Notes: generated by a model not told the origin, from the letters alone. 57,774 bases of DNA from Sulfitobacter litoralis (GCF_900103185.1 NZ_FNJD01000023.1:1-57774); one strand, 5' to 3'; counted from the stretch's first letter, positions 1 through 9,166 are shown. Translations and numbers: made by a program.

Positions 1-60
1 CAACGAGAGGCCTGATACATGACCGCATCCGATCACACACTCAAACCGTTCAGAAATCTC
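1..60. repeat. Terminal direct repeat, left copy (circular join)
   Basis: These 60 bases are repeated without a mismatch at 57715-57774. A perfect end-to-end repeat of this kind is the usual sign of a circular molecule written out linearly with a short overlap. The IS110 element that begins at 56384 has its matching right inverted repeat at 71-81, on the other side of the join, which supports true circularity. Confidence 0.93.
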
Positions 61-81
61 TTGCACCAACGGGGGCATCCA
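1..81 (+). mobile_element. IS110 family (IS1111-type) element, right end
   Basis: Continuation of the element from 56384 over the circular join. The right inverted repeat is at 71-81. It holds noncoding sequence only. Confidence 0.75.
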
Positions 82-129
82 TACATGCACAAATCGGGCT
101 GAGGTTGGACTTCCCTTTCCCGGATGGAC

Positions 130-1060
130 TTAGCCTATAGCCACGGTACGAGGTATGCCAAGAGCTGTGAAGTCGCTTAGGATCGCGGCACGGATTTGGA
201 TCTCCGCAACTTGGTAATCGAAGTCGCGCGCCGACAGGCGTTGACCAAGCAATTTAACACAATGCATTTTCGTCTCAACGCGGCTTCGACGGTGATATCC
301 AGTTAACTGTCGCCACAACGCTCGATCCAAATACTTTGAGGATCGCACCGCTTCGTTTCGCGCCCTGGCTCCGGGTGTGTCAGGCTTCCATAACTTCGTA
401 TTTTTGCGCGGTGGGATGACAGCATTTGCATTGCGGGCAGCAATCGCATCGTGGCAATTTTGGGTATCGTAAGCCCCGTCCATTGCTCGGCAGGGTAACA
501 CGCAGTAATGTCCCGAGAGGGGCCTGTGACGCTACCTATTTCTTGATCTGGCGGAATCTGGTTGAGCAGATCAGGTAATATGGGTGCGTCACCGATGCTG
601 CTACTCGTGACCTCGATTGAGGTATTTCCAGTGTTTGCTCGTCTATACCAATGTGTATTGTGCGCCAGATGCGGCGCTTAGGACCGCCATGCTTGTGGGC
701 GTTCCACTTCCCTTCGCCCTCAGCTTTAATGTCAGTACTATCAATGAGCAGATGTAACGGCCCCGGTGAGCCCCGATAGGGAATGGCGACCGGCAACGTC
801 TTCTGCCGCCGACACAAGGTGCTAAAGTCTGGCACTGACCAGACAAGCCCGATCCGTTCCAGCAGATTTTCGACAAAGCCAGTCGTCTGCCTTAAAGCAA
901 ACCAAACAGCATTTTTATGGTCAGACAGGCTTGGATCGCCCCATAGCTATAGGATTGCTGACCTCCACGATGGCCTGACGGCTTCGCCTCCCACGCCATC
1001 ACTGCGTCACCGGATCGACAGCGAACCACGCTGCTTCAGGGCTCGATTATAGTGTGGCCA
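130..1060 (-). pseudogene. IS5 family transposase, degenerate
   Basis: Read on the minus strand, pieces of one IS5-type (IS903-like) transposase appear in order but in different frames. Near 1060 there is a YNRALKQRGSLS start-like segment followed by a stop. Then ALRQTTGFVE-like and VPDFSTLCRRQKTL segments occur near 780-890, LLIDSTDIKAEGEGKWN and HKHGGPKRR near 680-750, and a C-terminal part with FTALGIP near 130-190. At least two frameshifts and one stop separate them, so no functional protein can be made. It is the first of several dead insertion sequences between the IS110 element and the sugar-acid island. Bases 1061-1207 show nothing further that I recognise. Confidence 0.8.
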
Positions 1061-1219
1061 GTTTTCGGTCTTGTAATTCGTAGGGGGCCAGCTGCTCATG
1101 GAGGCCAGCTATCACGCTGGATTCATGTGGTGAATCCTCGCGGCACGTTTTGTGCAAAAAAGTCGCATCGCGCCTGATCTACGATACAGAGACATCTTTG
1201 GTTTGAAGTGAGTTTCTAT

Positions 1220-1606
1220 ATGGGAACTACAAGCGAGTTTCTGGCAAGGATGCAGCGCCGTGCAGACGGGAAGCGGAATTGGCCATCGGAGTTGAAGGCC
1301 CAGATTGGGGCCGAGACGTTGATTGATGGCGAGACGGTCAATACGGTTGCCAAGCGTTATGAACTGATCCCCAGTACGGTGTCTGATTGGCGGCGGATGG
1401 CGCGACAGGGAAAGCTGATTTTACCAAATCTGGAGGGCATAAACTTTGTGCCAGTTGAGATTGAGACGCCCGCGCCTGTAGTCCAGCCTCTCACCGTCAC
1501 ATCCTCCAGCACGATTGATTTGATCATAGGCGATGTAACGGTCCGCCTTGGTGCAGCGACATCAGCGGCGCGGATTGCCGAGATCGCACGGGCTATGGCA
1601 CCGTAA
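1220..1606 (+). CDS. tnpA: IS66 family accessory protein TnpA
   Basis: About 128 residues. A helix-turn-helix of the IS66 Orf1 kind lies near residues 15-65 (NWPSELKAQI, ETVNTVAKRYEL, STVSDWRRMA). This small DNA-binding protein accompanies the main IS66 transposase TnpC; its exact job in transposition is unclear. I take ATG at 1220; GTG at 1208 in the same frame would add four residues. The gene itself looks whole, but the next genes of the same element (tnpB at 1609, tnpC at 1988) are broken, so it is probably a relic. Confidence 0.75.
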   Translation: MGTTSEFLARMQRRADGKRNWPSELKAQIGAETLIDGETVNTVAKRYELIPSTVSDWRRMARQGKLILPNLEGINFVPVEIETPAPVVQPLTVTSSSTIDLIIGDVTVRLGAATSAARIAEIARAMAP

Positions 1607-1608
1607 TC

Positions 1609-1920
1609 ATGCCATCCCACAAGGTGCGGGTTTTTGTGGCTAGTGATCCTGTGGGCTTCCGCAAAGGCCATGATGGGCAGGCCGCTCTGGTGCAGAGCCA
1701 GCTTCGCCAAAAGCCCCTTGATGGGTCGGTCTAAGTGTTCCGCCAAGCGCGCGGATCGGCTGAAGTTGATCTATTGGGACGGTGATAGCGTATAAGCGGC
1801 TTGAAGATAACAGCTTCAAATGGCCCGCGATCAAGAACGGGCTCATGCGCTTGGAACCAGCCCAGTTTGAGGCGTTGTTCGCAGGTCGGGATTGGCGGCG
1901 CGTGCAGCCTTTGGAAGGTG
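1609..1920 (+). pseudogene. IS66 family TnpB, frameshifted
   Basis: The ATG lies 3 bases after the tnpA stop. The first part reads VRVFVASDPVGFRKG, the typical TnpB opening, and stops near 1734. After a short run with LKLIYWDGDSV the sequence shifts frame and continues with YKRLEDNSFKWP and FAGRDWRRVQP, the conserved TnpB C-terminus, to about 1920. At least one stop and one frameshift break it. The order tnpA-tnpB-tnpC is that of IS66. Confidence 0.78.
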
Positions 1921-1987
1921 GCAGCGCCCTCTGCGGCGGCGTGACTCACGTGGCTGTTTATGCGGGTCATTATACCCTTGTTTTGCT

Positions 1988-2105
1988 ATGGAAACGGGCA
2001 GGAGTTCCTCTGATGAATTGCCCAATGATATAACTGAGCTGAAGGCAATCATCCGTGCGCAAACTGAGGGAGGTTTCGGGGGGCAGGTCATCGGCACTGA
2101 AAATT
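1988..2105 (+). pseudogene. IS66 transposase TnpC, N-terminal fragment
   Basis: An ATG at 1988 opens a segment with DELPNDITELKAIIRAQ, resembling the N-terminus of the IS66 transposase. It is lost after about 35 residues, around 2105, where unrelated sequence before the reductase gene begins. The C-terminal end of an IS66 TnpC occurs elsewhere in the window, at 32625-32855 on the minus strand. Confidence 0.6.
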
Positions 2106-2229
2106 CCTCTTGCGCAAGGGGCAGGTATACATGGAAAATGAACCGCCACGGAAACCCTCTCTTGTATGTACCTTTTTTCCTTTCTATCGTATTACCTCGA
2201 TAATTCTATTGCATGAAAGGAAGCTAGCT

Positions 2230-3114
2230 TTGAAGATTCTCCTGCTGGGATCGACCGGAATGGCAGGGCAAGCCTTTGAAACTCACTTAGTGGCAATGGG
2301 TCATGAAGTGGTTGGTGCTGCGCGAAGTCAGGCAAACATAAACCTTGATATTTCAGTTAATGAGGCGCTGCTACTTGTTTTGGAGACCGGGAATTTCGAC
2401 GCTGTTGTGAACGCAGCGGCAATAGTCGATATAGAGAGGTGCGAATTGGACCCTCTGTTGAGCTGGAAAACCAATGCTGCCCCTCTCGCGATTTTGGCGA
2501 CATGGACGCGCGAATATAAAATTCCACTTTTGCACATATCAACGGATCATTACTATCCGTACGGTGATAATTTTCCGCATGGCGAGGATGCGCCTGTTTA
2601 CTTTCTAAACACCTACGCGAAACACAAATATGCGGCCGAGGCTTTTGCGCTAGCATCCCCATACTCTCTTGTATTGCGAACAAGTATACTGAGCAGCCGC
2701 AAGAATGGCGGGAAGACATTGGTAGAGTGGGCGCTCGACTCTCTGTCGACTGGCAAACGTATTTCAGTATTCAGTGATGCTTGGACATCAAGTATGGATG
2801 TAGATTCTTTTGCAAGACTGGGTTGGGAGATGTTCAATGAAAAGCAGGCGAAGGGCTTGTATAACTTGGCGTGCCGGGAGGTTTATTCAAAGGAAGCTCT
2901 CATTCGGGGCCTCGCAGAGAAAATAGGCTACACTCAGGATAATTTGTTTCCTGCAAGTATCAAAGATGTTTTTCTCAATCGCCCAAACTGTTTGGGCTTG
3001 GATCCATCGAGAGCCGAAAAGATTCTTGGAAAGAAATGCCCTGATCTAAATACTGTTTTGGATAATTTGCTGTACAGTATGAAATTTTCAGAGGGTAAAA
3101 ATATACTTCATTGA
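2230..3114 (+). CDS. SDR family sugar-nucleotide reductase, RmlD-like
   Basis: About 294 residues from TTG at 2230, chosen because an AGGAAG ribosome site sits six bases upstream and the protein then opens directly with the Rossmann motif LLGSTGMAG; a longer frame from 2110 gives an atypical N-terminal extension. HISTDHYY and the YAKHK catalytic Tyr/Lys pair are present, as in RmlD_sub_bind proteins such as dTDP-4-dehydrorhamnose reductase. A proper rmlD exists at 28487, so this copy probably reduces another 4-keto sugar nucleotide. It is the first gene of the neuB-GT2-pseF group, 49 bases before neuB. The substrate cannot be told from sequence alone. Confidence 0.75.
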   Translation: MKILLLGSTGMAGQAFETHLVAMGHEVVGAARSQANINLDISVNEALLLVLETGNFDAVVNAAAIVDIERCELDPLLSWKTNAAPLAILATWTREYKIPLLHISTDHYYPYGDNFPHGEDAPVYFLNTYAKHKYAAEAFALASPYSLVLRTSILSSRKNGGKTLVEWALDSLSTGKRISVFSDAWTSSMDVDSFARLGWEMFNEKQAKGLYNLACREVYSKEALIRGLAEKIGYTQDNLFPASIKDVFLNRPNCLGLDPSRAEKILGKKCPDLNTVLDNLLYSMKFSEGKNILH

Positions 3115-3163
3115 ATACATGGTGTACGAAGAACGAGGCTACTAGCTGAAGTGGAAAACTAAA

Positions 3164-4249
3164 ATGAAACATTTACCAAACGCGCAGTTCAAAATTGGTG
3201 AGAAGCTCGTTGGAAAAAATTGCCCTACCTACTTTGTCGCCGACATTGGCGCGAACCATGATGGTGATCTGGGTCGGGCAAAGGAGCTGATTCACAGCTG
3301 TGCCGAGGCCGGTGCGGACGCGGCAAAATTCCAGCACTTCCAAGCGAAATCGATCGTGAGTGATCAAGGCTTCAAAAAACTTGATCCGACTTTCATGTCG
3401 CATCAAAGCAAATGGAAAAAGTCCATTTTTGAAGTTTACCAAAGTGCGTCCATAGACATGGGTTGGACGACCGCTTTGAGGGAGGCATGCGACGACGCAG
3501 GTATAGAGTTTATGACCACACCTTATGCGCCAAATCTAGTGGACCACATCGATCCATTTGTTTCCGCATACAAGATTGGTTCGGGTGACATAACTTGGAT
3601 TGATCAGATCGAGTATATTGCCAGCAAGGGTAAGCCCATTTTGCTAGCCTGTGGAGCGTCAACTCTTGATGAAACTGTGCGGGCGATGGCCTCTGTCCTG
3701 AAATACTCTGGCGATGTTTCACTGTTGCAGTGCAATACGAACTATACGGCAAGTCTTGAGAATTTTGACTATATCAACCTTAACGTTCTTAAAACTTTTT
3801 CCGCGATGTATCCCGATGCTATAACAGGCCTTTCCGATCATACACCTGGGCACGCCACGGCATTAGGCGCGGTAGCGCTGGGCGGACGCATTATCGAAAA
3901 ACACTTCACGGATGACAACAACCGCGACGGACCGGATCACAAGTTCGCTATGAACCCGGAGAGTTGGCGGTCCATGGTCGACAGAACGCGTGAGCTTGAG
4001 CGCGCCTTGGGAACGGGCATTAAAAAGGTGGAAGACAACGAACGCGATACGGTAGTGATTCAGAGGCGTGCGCTCCGCGCGTCGTCCAAATTTTCGGCAG
4101 GGCATGTTTTGAGGCCCGAGGACATCGAAATCCTGCGACCCTGCCCTCTGGATGCCATCCCTCCCCATCTCAAATCAATGGTCGTGGGCAAGACGGTCCG
4201 GGAGCCTATGGAGCAGGGAGATCACTTTACGTCCTCGAACCTAACGTAA
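3164..4249 (+). CDS. neuB: NeuB family nonulosonic acid synthase
   Basis: 361 residues. Family members condense phosphoenolpyruvate with a six-carbon amino sugar to make a nine-carbon sialic-type acid in the cytoplasm. The N-terminal TIM barrel carries ADIGANHDGD, AGADAAKFQ, MTTPYAP, KIGSGD, GLSDHTPG and IIEKHFTDD; a C-terminal SAF (antifreeze-like) domain begins near residue 295 (RRALRASSKFSAG) and ends with VVGKTVREP. The barrel looks more like NeuB/LegI than PseI, although the cytidylyltransferase two genes on is PseF-like. The stop overlaps the start of the next gene (TAATG at 4247-4251), so the two are likely translated together. The precise product (Neu5Ac, legionaminic acid, Kdn or other) is undecided. 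Confidence 0.85.
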   Translation: MKHLPNAQFKIGEKLVGKNCPTYFVADIGANHDGDLGRAKELIHSCAEAGADAAKFQHFQAKSIVSDQGFKKLDPTFMSHQSKWKKSIFEVYQSASIDMGWTTALREACDDAGIEFMTTPYAPNLVDHIDPFVSAYKIGSGDITWIDQIEYIASKGKPILLACGASTLDETVRAMASVLKYSGDVSLLQCNTNYTASLENFDYINLNVLKTFSAMYPDAITGLSDHTPGHATALGAVALGGRIIEKHFTDDNNRDGPDHKFAMNPESWRSMVDRTRELERALGTGIKKVEDNERDTVVIQRRALRASSKFSAGHVLRPEDIEILRPCPLDAIPPHLKSMVVGKTVREPMEQGDHFTSSNLT

Positions 4250-4926
4250 TGCGCGGCGGAACGCTAATTCTTATACCGGCGCTCAATGAATCTGCCAAAA
4301 TTGAGCAGGTGATTAGGGCGGCTGCGTCGTTCGGTGATGTCCTTGTTGTTGATGATGGCTCAACGGACGGCACCGCTGTAATTGCCAAAGCCACAAGCGC
4401 TGCCTGTATCAGTCATTCTAAACCCATGGGCTACGATGCGGCTCTTGGTGCTGGCTTTACTTGGGCAATGGAAAATGGCTACAAAATTCTTGTAACTCTT
4501 GACGCCGATGGTCAGCTTCCCGCTCACCGTTTGCAAGACTTTATTGAGGCAATTGATAAGGGCGCTGATATCGTCGTGGGAAGTCGGCCGTCTTTTCCCA
4601 GACTATCTGAGTATCTGTTTGCAGCCACATGCCAAATGCTATCGGATGTACGAGATCCATTTTGCGGTATGAAGGCATATCGTCTTAGCTACTATGGGTC
4701 GGATATTGCATTCGACACCTATAGCTCTATTGGAACAGATTTACTTTTACGCACAATTATTTCAGGTGGAAGTGTCCAGAATATCGAGATTTCTATCCTC
4801 CCTCGAGAGGGGCAGTCGCGAATTGGATCTAGGATCGGTGCTGAGAAGAAAATCCTTAGGGCGACCCTAATTGGTACATTTAGACTTCTCATAAGTGCGA
4901 TAACGAAAAAAAAAGATCCTACTTAA
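4249..4926 (+). CDS. Family 2 glycosyltransferase
   Basis: 225 residues with a GT-A fold similar to dolichol-phosphate mannosyltransferase-like enzymes. Visible motifs are LIPALNESAKI at the N-terminus, VVDDGSTDGT (nucleotide binding), TLDADGQ (metal-binding DxD type) and DPFCGMKAYR. No C-terminal membrane segment is obvious. It begins on the last base of neuB and lies 24 bases before the cytidylyltransferase, so it is part of the same operon. It could transfer a sugar to a lipid carrier or to the growing chain; donor and acceptor are unknown. Confidence 0.8.
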   Translation: MRGGTLILIPALNESAKIEQVIRAAASFGDVLVVDDGSTDGTAVIAKATSAACISHSKPMGYDAALGAGFTWAMENGYKILVTLDADGQLPAHRLQDFIEAIDKGADIVVGSRPSFPRLSEYLFAATCQMLSDVRDPFCGMKAYRLSYYGSDIAFDTYSSIGTDLLLRTIISGGSVQNIEISILPREGQSRIGSRIGAEKKILRATLIGTFRLLISAITKKKDPT

Positions 4927-4950
4927 ACCCAGTTTGCGAGAAGAATAACG

Positions 4951-5676
4951 ATGAAAATTGCGATTATACCAGCACGCGGGGGCAGCAAACGCATCCCCCG
5001 AAAAAACGTTCGGAAATTTCACGGGAAGCCAATGATTGGCTGGGCAATTGAGGCTGCACATCGGAGTGGCTGTTTCGACCACGTTATTGTATCAACGGAC
5101 GATGCTGAGATTGCGGAAATCGCCCGCGACTTTGATGCACTCTGTCCCTTCGTGCGCCCCCAAAACCTTGCTGATGACTTTACTCCTTTGGTTCCAGTCG
5201 TACGCCACGCCCTGACTGAGACTATGGCAGGGTTGGGCGCAGTCGACCATGTTTGCTGCATACTTCCGACAGCACCGTTAATGAGATCGACCGATCTGAG
5301 GGATTGCTATGACGTTCTGCAAGCGGGGCGAAATACCTATGTACTGCCGGTTACCAGTTTCCCGTATCCCATCCAAAGAGCGGTCAAAAAACTTCACGAT
5401 GGTCGCATTACAATGTTTGAGCCTGACCACTACCTAACACGTTCTCAAGATCTCGAAGAAGCGTTCCACGATGCAGGCCAATTCTATTGGGCCAGCACGG
5501 AGACCTGGATGTTAAAAGACCAGCTTTTCGACAAAGATGCTTTTGGGTTCGAAATCCCCCGCAGCTACGTGCAGGACATTGACACAATGGAAGACTGGCA
5601 TTATGCTGAGATGCAATTTTTGCTATTAAATCAACTTAAAGCGGCAACCCTGGGCCACGACCAAGAAGGATGTTGA
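4951..5676 (+). CDS. pseF: CMP-nonulosonate cytidylyltransferase, PseF type
   Basis: 241 residues. These enzymes activate a nonulosonic acid with CTP to give the CMP-sugar donor. The N-terminal AIIPARGGSKRIPRKN motif is the CTP-binding signature, followed by VIVSTDDAEIAE and LPTAPL. The middle segments FPYPIQRA, LTRSQDLEEAFHDAGQFYW and YVQDIDT match PseF (pseudaminic acid) enzymes better than NeuA of Neu5Ac pathways. The neighbour NeuB looks less PseI-like, so the substrate is uncertain; pseB and a pseI remnant exist far away at 39648-41492. The gene is followed at once by an IS6 remnant, so any further genes of this operon may have been lost. Confidence 0.83.
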   Translation: MKIAIIPARGGSKRIPRKNVRKFHGKPMIGWAIEAAHRSGCFDHVIVSTDDAEIAEIARDFDALCPFVRPQNLADDFTPLVPVVRHALTETMAGLGAVDHVCCILPTAPLMRSTDLRDCYDVLQAGRNTYVLPVTSFPYPIQRAVKKLHDGRITMFEPDHYLTRSQDLEEAFHDAGQFYWASTETWMLKDQLFDKDAFGFEIPRSYVQDIDTMEDWHYAEMQFLLLNQLKAATLGHDQEGC

Positions 5677-5692
5677 GCCTCCCCCTTTGAAG

Positions 5693-6565
5693 GGTACTGT
5701 CGCAAAGTTTTTGCGGTTGGTTGGGCTAGCTCGCGCATGGTAGGCGCTGGCTTTTGAGCTTGATAGAGAATCCACAACGGTGACGATTAACTTCAAAAGA
5801 GACCATTCCTTGAAAAGCGTGATCTTGTAAGCTGTATTCTTCTACGTGCGCTACGGCGTCTCTTATCGGGCTCTCGAATAAATCATGGCTGAACGCGGAG
5901 CTGAAATCGATCATGCCATGTTGAATCGCTGGGTTGTGAAATACTCGCCGCTGATCGCTGGAATTGCGCAGGCGAGAAAGCGGTCGACTTCCGTATCTTG
6001 GCGGATGCATGAAACTTACATCAAAGTTCGTGGAACGTGGATCTACCCGCATCCCGCGGTTAATCGTAACTGGCAAACCCTTCATTTCATGCTGCAAGAG
6101 CATCGTGATACCGCTGCGGCTTGCAGATTCTTCAAGCGTGCCGCTGGCACCAAAGGTGTCCCGGATCGTATTACCATCCATCAGAGCGGTGCCAATTTGG
6201 TTGGCCTGCACAGTTTACATTTCATCCTCAATTTCACCGGAGTTGGTCAGATTATCGGAATCTTTCAATTCAAATATCTCGACAACATCGACGAGCAAGA
6301 CCGCCGTTTCACTATGCGGATCACCCGACCAATGCTCGGCTTAAAAGCGTTCCATTCGGCTGCGGCAACGCTAGACGGGATTGGAAAGGCGCACGTGATC
6401 CGTGGAGGTCAGCTTGCTCAAAAAGGCATCCCGCCATTCAAGCGGTTTGCTGATCTCGCAGCATAGATGCGTCCAGCAAAGGCCGTTCTTCAAGCCACTG
6501 GAAACTTTCCGACAGAACTACTGCTGGTATAATTAAAGGTTTTGTTGCTGAAACAGTAGCCACAA
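5693..6565 (+). mobile_element. IS6 family element, degenerate
   Basis: The left end GGTACTGTCGCAAA at 5693 resembles IS6-family inverted repeats; a weaker match on the other strand lies near 6540-6562. The transposase inside is dead. The right boundary is approximate. Confidence 0.6.
5789..6466 (+). pseudogene. IS6 family transposase, broken
   Basis: The reading frame can be followed from about 5789 through two in-frame stops (near 5828 and 5879) to 6466. Recognisable IS6 segments are VRYGVSYRALE, MAERGAEIDH, RWVVKYSP, ETYIKVRGTWIY, HFMLQEHRDTAAA and RFFKRA. The usual catalytic aspartate in the MDETYI motif is replaced by histidine (MHETYI), and the second acidic motif reads ITIHQSGAN where aspartate is normal. 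Stops plus lost catalytic residues show long decay. It separates the nonulosonate island from the acyltransferase. Confidence 0.85.
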
Positions 6566-6615
6566 GACAAGTAAAGCTTAAACTATCGTCACATACTACC
6601 AAAAGGATTATTAAC

Positions 6616-8523
6616 TTGAAATATCGCGCTGAAATAGACGGATTGCGAGCACTTGCAGTTGTCCCAGTAATATTTTTCCACGCTGGATTTGATCTATTTA
6701 GCGGCGGGTTTGTAGGCGTTGACGTGTTTTTTGTGATAAGTGGCTACTTGATAACCACAATCCTTATTGAAGATATAGAAGGAAATAGATTTAGCATTGT
6801 TAACTTTTACGAACGCCGTGCACGAAGAATATTGCCGGCCCTTTTTCTAGTATTGTTTGTTACATCAGCCACCTCCTACTTTACGCTGTTCCCTGCAGAT
6901 TTTAAGGAGTACTCTAAAAGCCTACTTTCTGTGGTATTTTTTGTATCTAACGTATTTTTTTGGCGTGAATCAGATTATTTTGCAACAGAAGCAGAATTGA
7001 CGCCATTGTTACACACGTGGAGCTTAGCTGTTGAAGAGCAGTACTATGTGCTATTTCCTATCTTCCTAATTTTCGCATGGCGCTTTGGTAAGAGCAGAGT
7101 GTTTTGGATGATTGTAGCTATGGCTACAGTTAGTTTTCTTATAAGTGAGTGGGGCTGGCGTTATGCAGCAACGGCTAATTTCTATCTGGCACCTACACGT
7201 GCATGGGAGTTGTTTGCTGGATCAATTTCAGCATTCATTGTCCAAGAACAAGGTGTAAAAAAGAATAATATATTTTCGCTGCTTGGCCTAGGAGCTATTA
7301 TATTTTCAATTTTTGCTTACGATGAGAGCACTCCATTTCCTAGTGTTTATGCTTTGGTTCCAGTTCTGGGAGTAGTACTACTAATTTTGTACGCTGATAA
7401 GGAAACATTGGCTGCAAGAGTTCTGAGTACTCAAGGGTTTGTTGGAATAGGTTTGATAAGTTACTCAGCGTACTTGTGGCATCAACCCTTGCTTGCATTG
7501 TATCGGCATAAATTTGGAATAGAGTTAGAAGTTATTCCATCTCTGTTTTTGGTAATTGTCGTTTTAATTCTTTCTGCGTTTACGTGGAAATTCGTGGAAA
7601 ACCCGTTCAGAAGTAGCTCTAGTTTAGATCGCAGGGCGATATTCGTTAGTAGTATTTTTTTTATTACTATTTTGTGCGGTTTGGGGATTGCAATCCTCAC
7701 TACGGACGGCGCGAGTTATAGATATGAGCTTCCACCAAAGCCATCGCCTTGGGCTGACATTAAATGCCATGGTGCTAAACGTGTGGCGCAATATAAAAAC
7801 CCAATCGAATATTGCCTTGGTAGCTCAACCTCATCATCAAGCGGTGACATCTATCTGGTGGGAGATAGTCACGCCGCTCAGATAACTTTTGCCCTTAAAA
7901 AGGTGGCCGCTGAGAGAAGCGTATCGTTTAACTTTATTAATACTCAAAGTGAAGATGATTTCCCTTATTCCTTTTTAAAGCGGCCAGTATCAAACGATCT
8001 AATTCTTGACCACCTTCTCAATGTTATGAGTGAAGGAGATTACTTACTTGTTTCTTTTCATCGCGGGCATTTAAATCCAAAGAGAAACTCACACTTCTCA
8101 ATAGATACCCTAAAAGAAAACGTGTACAAAAGCAATATGTTCACAAAGAACATGATTAAATACTCAAAGCTATTTGAGGAAAAGAATATAAAGATTGTTT
8201 TGGTAAAAGATGGCCCCCTTCTCAATGAGTCAGATGCTTCTTTAGAGGAGTGCATGTATAATTTTATTAATAAAAACAAAACACCATGCAAAATATCATT
8301 CGAGCGCGACAATAACACTCGATATCTTCAGTCACAATCATTTGAGTACATTTCTAACGAATTCAATTTCATCACTTCGGTTGATTATCTTCCAGAATTG
8401 TATACTGACGGGTACTTTTCGCCAATCAGTAAGAATGGCGAATATTTAATGTTTGATAGAAACCACCTTACTGAGAAAGCGTCGCTCAGTTTAGTTCAAT
8501 TTTTTCAGGACAATCTTAAATAA
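6616..8523 (+). CDS. OafA/YrhL-like O-acyltransferase with SGNH domain
   Basis: 635 residues from TTG at 6616, with an AAGGA site nine bases upstream. The N-terminal half is a membrane acyltransferase_3 domain: YRAEIDGLRALAV, FFHAGF, GFVGVDVFFVISGYL, ERRARRILPA, HTWSLAVEEQYY and about ten hydrophobic segments to residue 370. The C-terminal half resembles an SGNH hydrolase-like domain, with LVGDSHAAQ near residue 418 and DRNHLT near the end. Such two-domain proteins acetylate surface polysaccharides at the inner membrane. Base composition is clearly more AT-rich than the plasmid average, suggesting separate acquisition. It stands alone between IS remnants; its acceptor is presumably a polymer made here or on the chromosome. 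Confidence 0.88.
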   Translation: MKYRAEIDGLRALAVVPVIFFHAGFDLFSGGFVGVDVFFVISGYLITTILIEDIEGNRFSIVNFYERRARRILPALFLVLFVTSATSYFTLFPADFKEYSKSLLSVVFFVSNVFFWRESDYFATEAELTPLLHTWSLAVEEQYYVLFPIFLIFAWRFGKSRVFWMIVAMATVSFLISEWGWRYAATANFYLAPTRAWELFAGSISAFIVQEQGVKKNNIFSLLGLGAIIFSIFAYDESTPFPSVYALVPVLGVVLLILYADKETLAARVLSTQGFVGIGLISYSAYLWHQPLLALYRHKFGIELEVIPSLFLVIVVLILSAFTWKFVENPFRSSSSLDRRAIFVSSIFFITILCGLGIAILTTDGASYRYELPPKPSPWADIKCHGAKRVAQYKNPIEYCLGSSTSSSSGDIYLVGDSHAAQITFALKKVAAERSVSFNFINTQSEDDFPYSFLKRPVSNDLILDHLLNVMSEGDYLLVSFHRGHLNPKRNSHFSIDTLKENVYKSNMFTKNMIKYSKLFEEKNIKIVLVKDGPLLNESDASLEECMYNFINKNKTPCKISFERDNNTRYLQSQSFEYISNEFNFITSVDYLPELYTDGYFSPISKNGEYLMFDRNHLTEKASLSLVQFFQDNLK

Positions 8524-8902
8524 TAATTATTAATCAATGAGCTGGCCTGGTAATCCCCCCTAAAATTAGTGGTGTTCAAAAGTAGAATTTTCTCGGCAAG
8601 ATATCTGAGGAGATTTACGATGAAGAACGGACGATTTAGCGATGCGCAGATCATGGCTGTGTTGAAGCAGGCGGAGGGCGGTGTGCCGGTCTCTGAGCTG
8701 TGCCGGGAGCATGGGATGAGCAGTGCCAGCTTCTACAAATGGCGGGCCAAATTTGGCGGTATGGACGCGTCGCTCATCGCAGAGATGAAGGACATTGCCG
8801 AGCAGAACCGCCGCCTCAAGAAGATGTATGCGGAGATGATGACCTGAGCCCCTAAAACTCCTCCAAATTTGTGTAGAGTCCGCCCAACAAAAGGACGGAC
8901 AA

Positions 8903-9166
8903 ATGAAGGCGAGATTTACGGACGAACAGATCATAGCGATGATCAAGGAACAGGAATCTGGCGAGAAGACTGCCGATGTATGTCGGCGGCATGGGATCAG
9001 TTCAGCGACGTTCTACAAATACAAATCGAAGTACGGCGGCATGGAGCCGTCTGACGCGAAGCGGCTGCGAGCGTTGGAAGACGAGAACGGTAAGCTGAAG
9101 AAGCTACTGGCCGAACAGATGTTGGACAACGCCATGCTGCGAGACATCAATTCAAAAAAGTGGTGA
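8903..9166 (+). CDS. IS3 family transposase OrfA (inner element)
   Basis: 87 residues. A helix-turn-helix of the HTH_Tnp_1 family fills the N-terminus ([34 protein letters not shown]), followed by a heptad-like region ([15 protein letters not shown]). The product binds the element ends and provides the N-terminus of the OrfAB transposase. The last codons contain an A AAA AAG slippery run at 9154-9160, in the correct phase for a -1 shift into orfB. Confidence 0.88.
   Translation: MKARFTDEQIIAMIKEQESGEKTADVCRRHGISSATFYKYKSKYGGMEPSDAKRLRALEDENGKLKKLLAEQMLDNAMLRDINSKKW
9154..9160 (+). other. Programmed -1 frameshift site of inner IS3
   Basis: The heptamer AAAAAAG is in the orfA frame as A AAA AAG, the classic slippery arrangement of IS3-family elements, and is followed four bases later by the orfA stop. 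Slipping back one base enters orfB. Confidence 0.75.

Noticed and set aside
2110..2229. N-terminal extension of the RmlD-like reductase
   Set aside because: The extra 40 residues do not match the family, and a good ribosome site precedes the TTG at 2230.
5726..6211. Minus-strand frame of 161 codons after pseF
   Set aside because: It is antisense to the IS6 transposase remnant, whose plus-strand motifs are plain.
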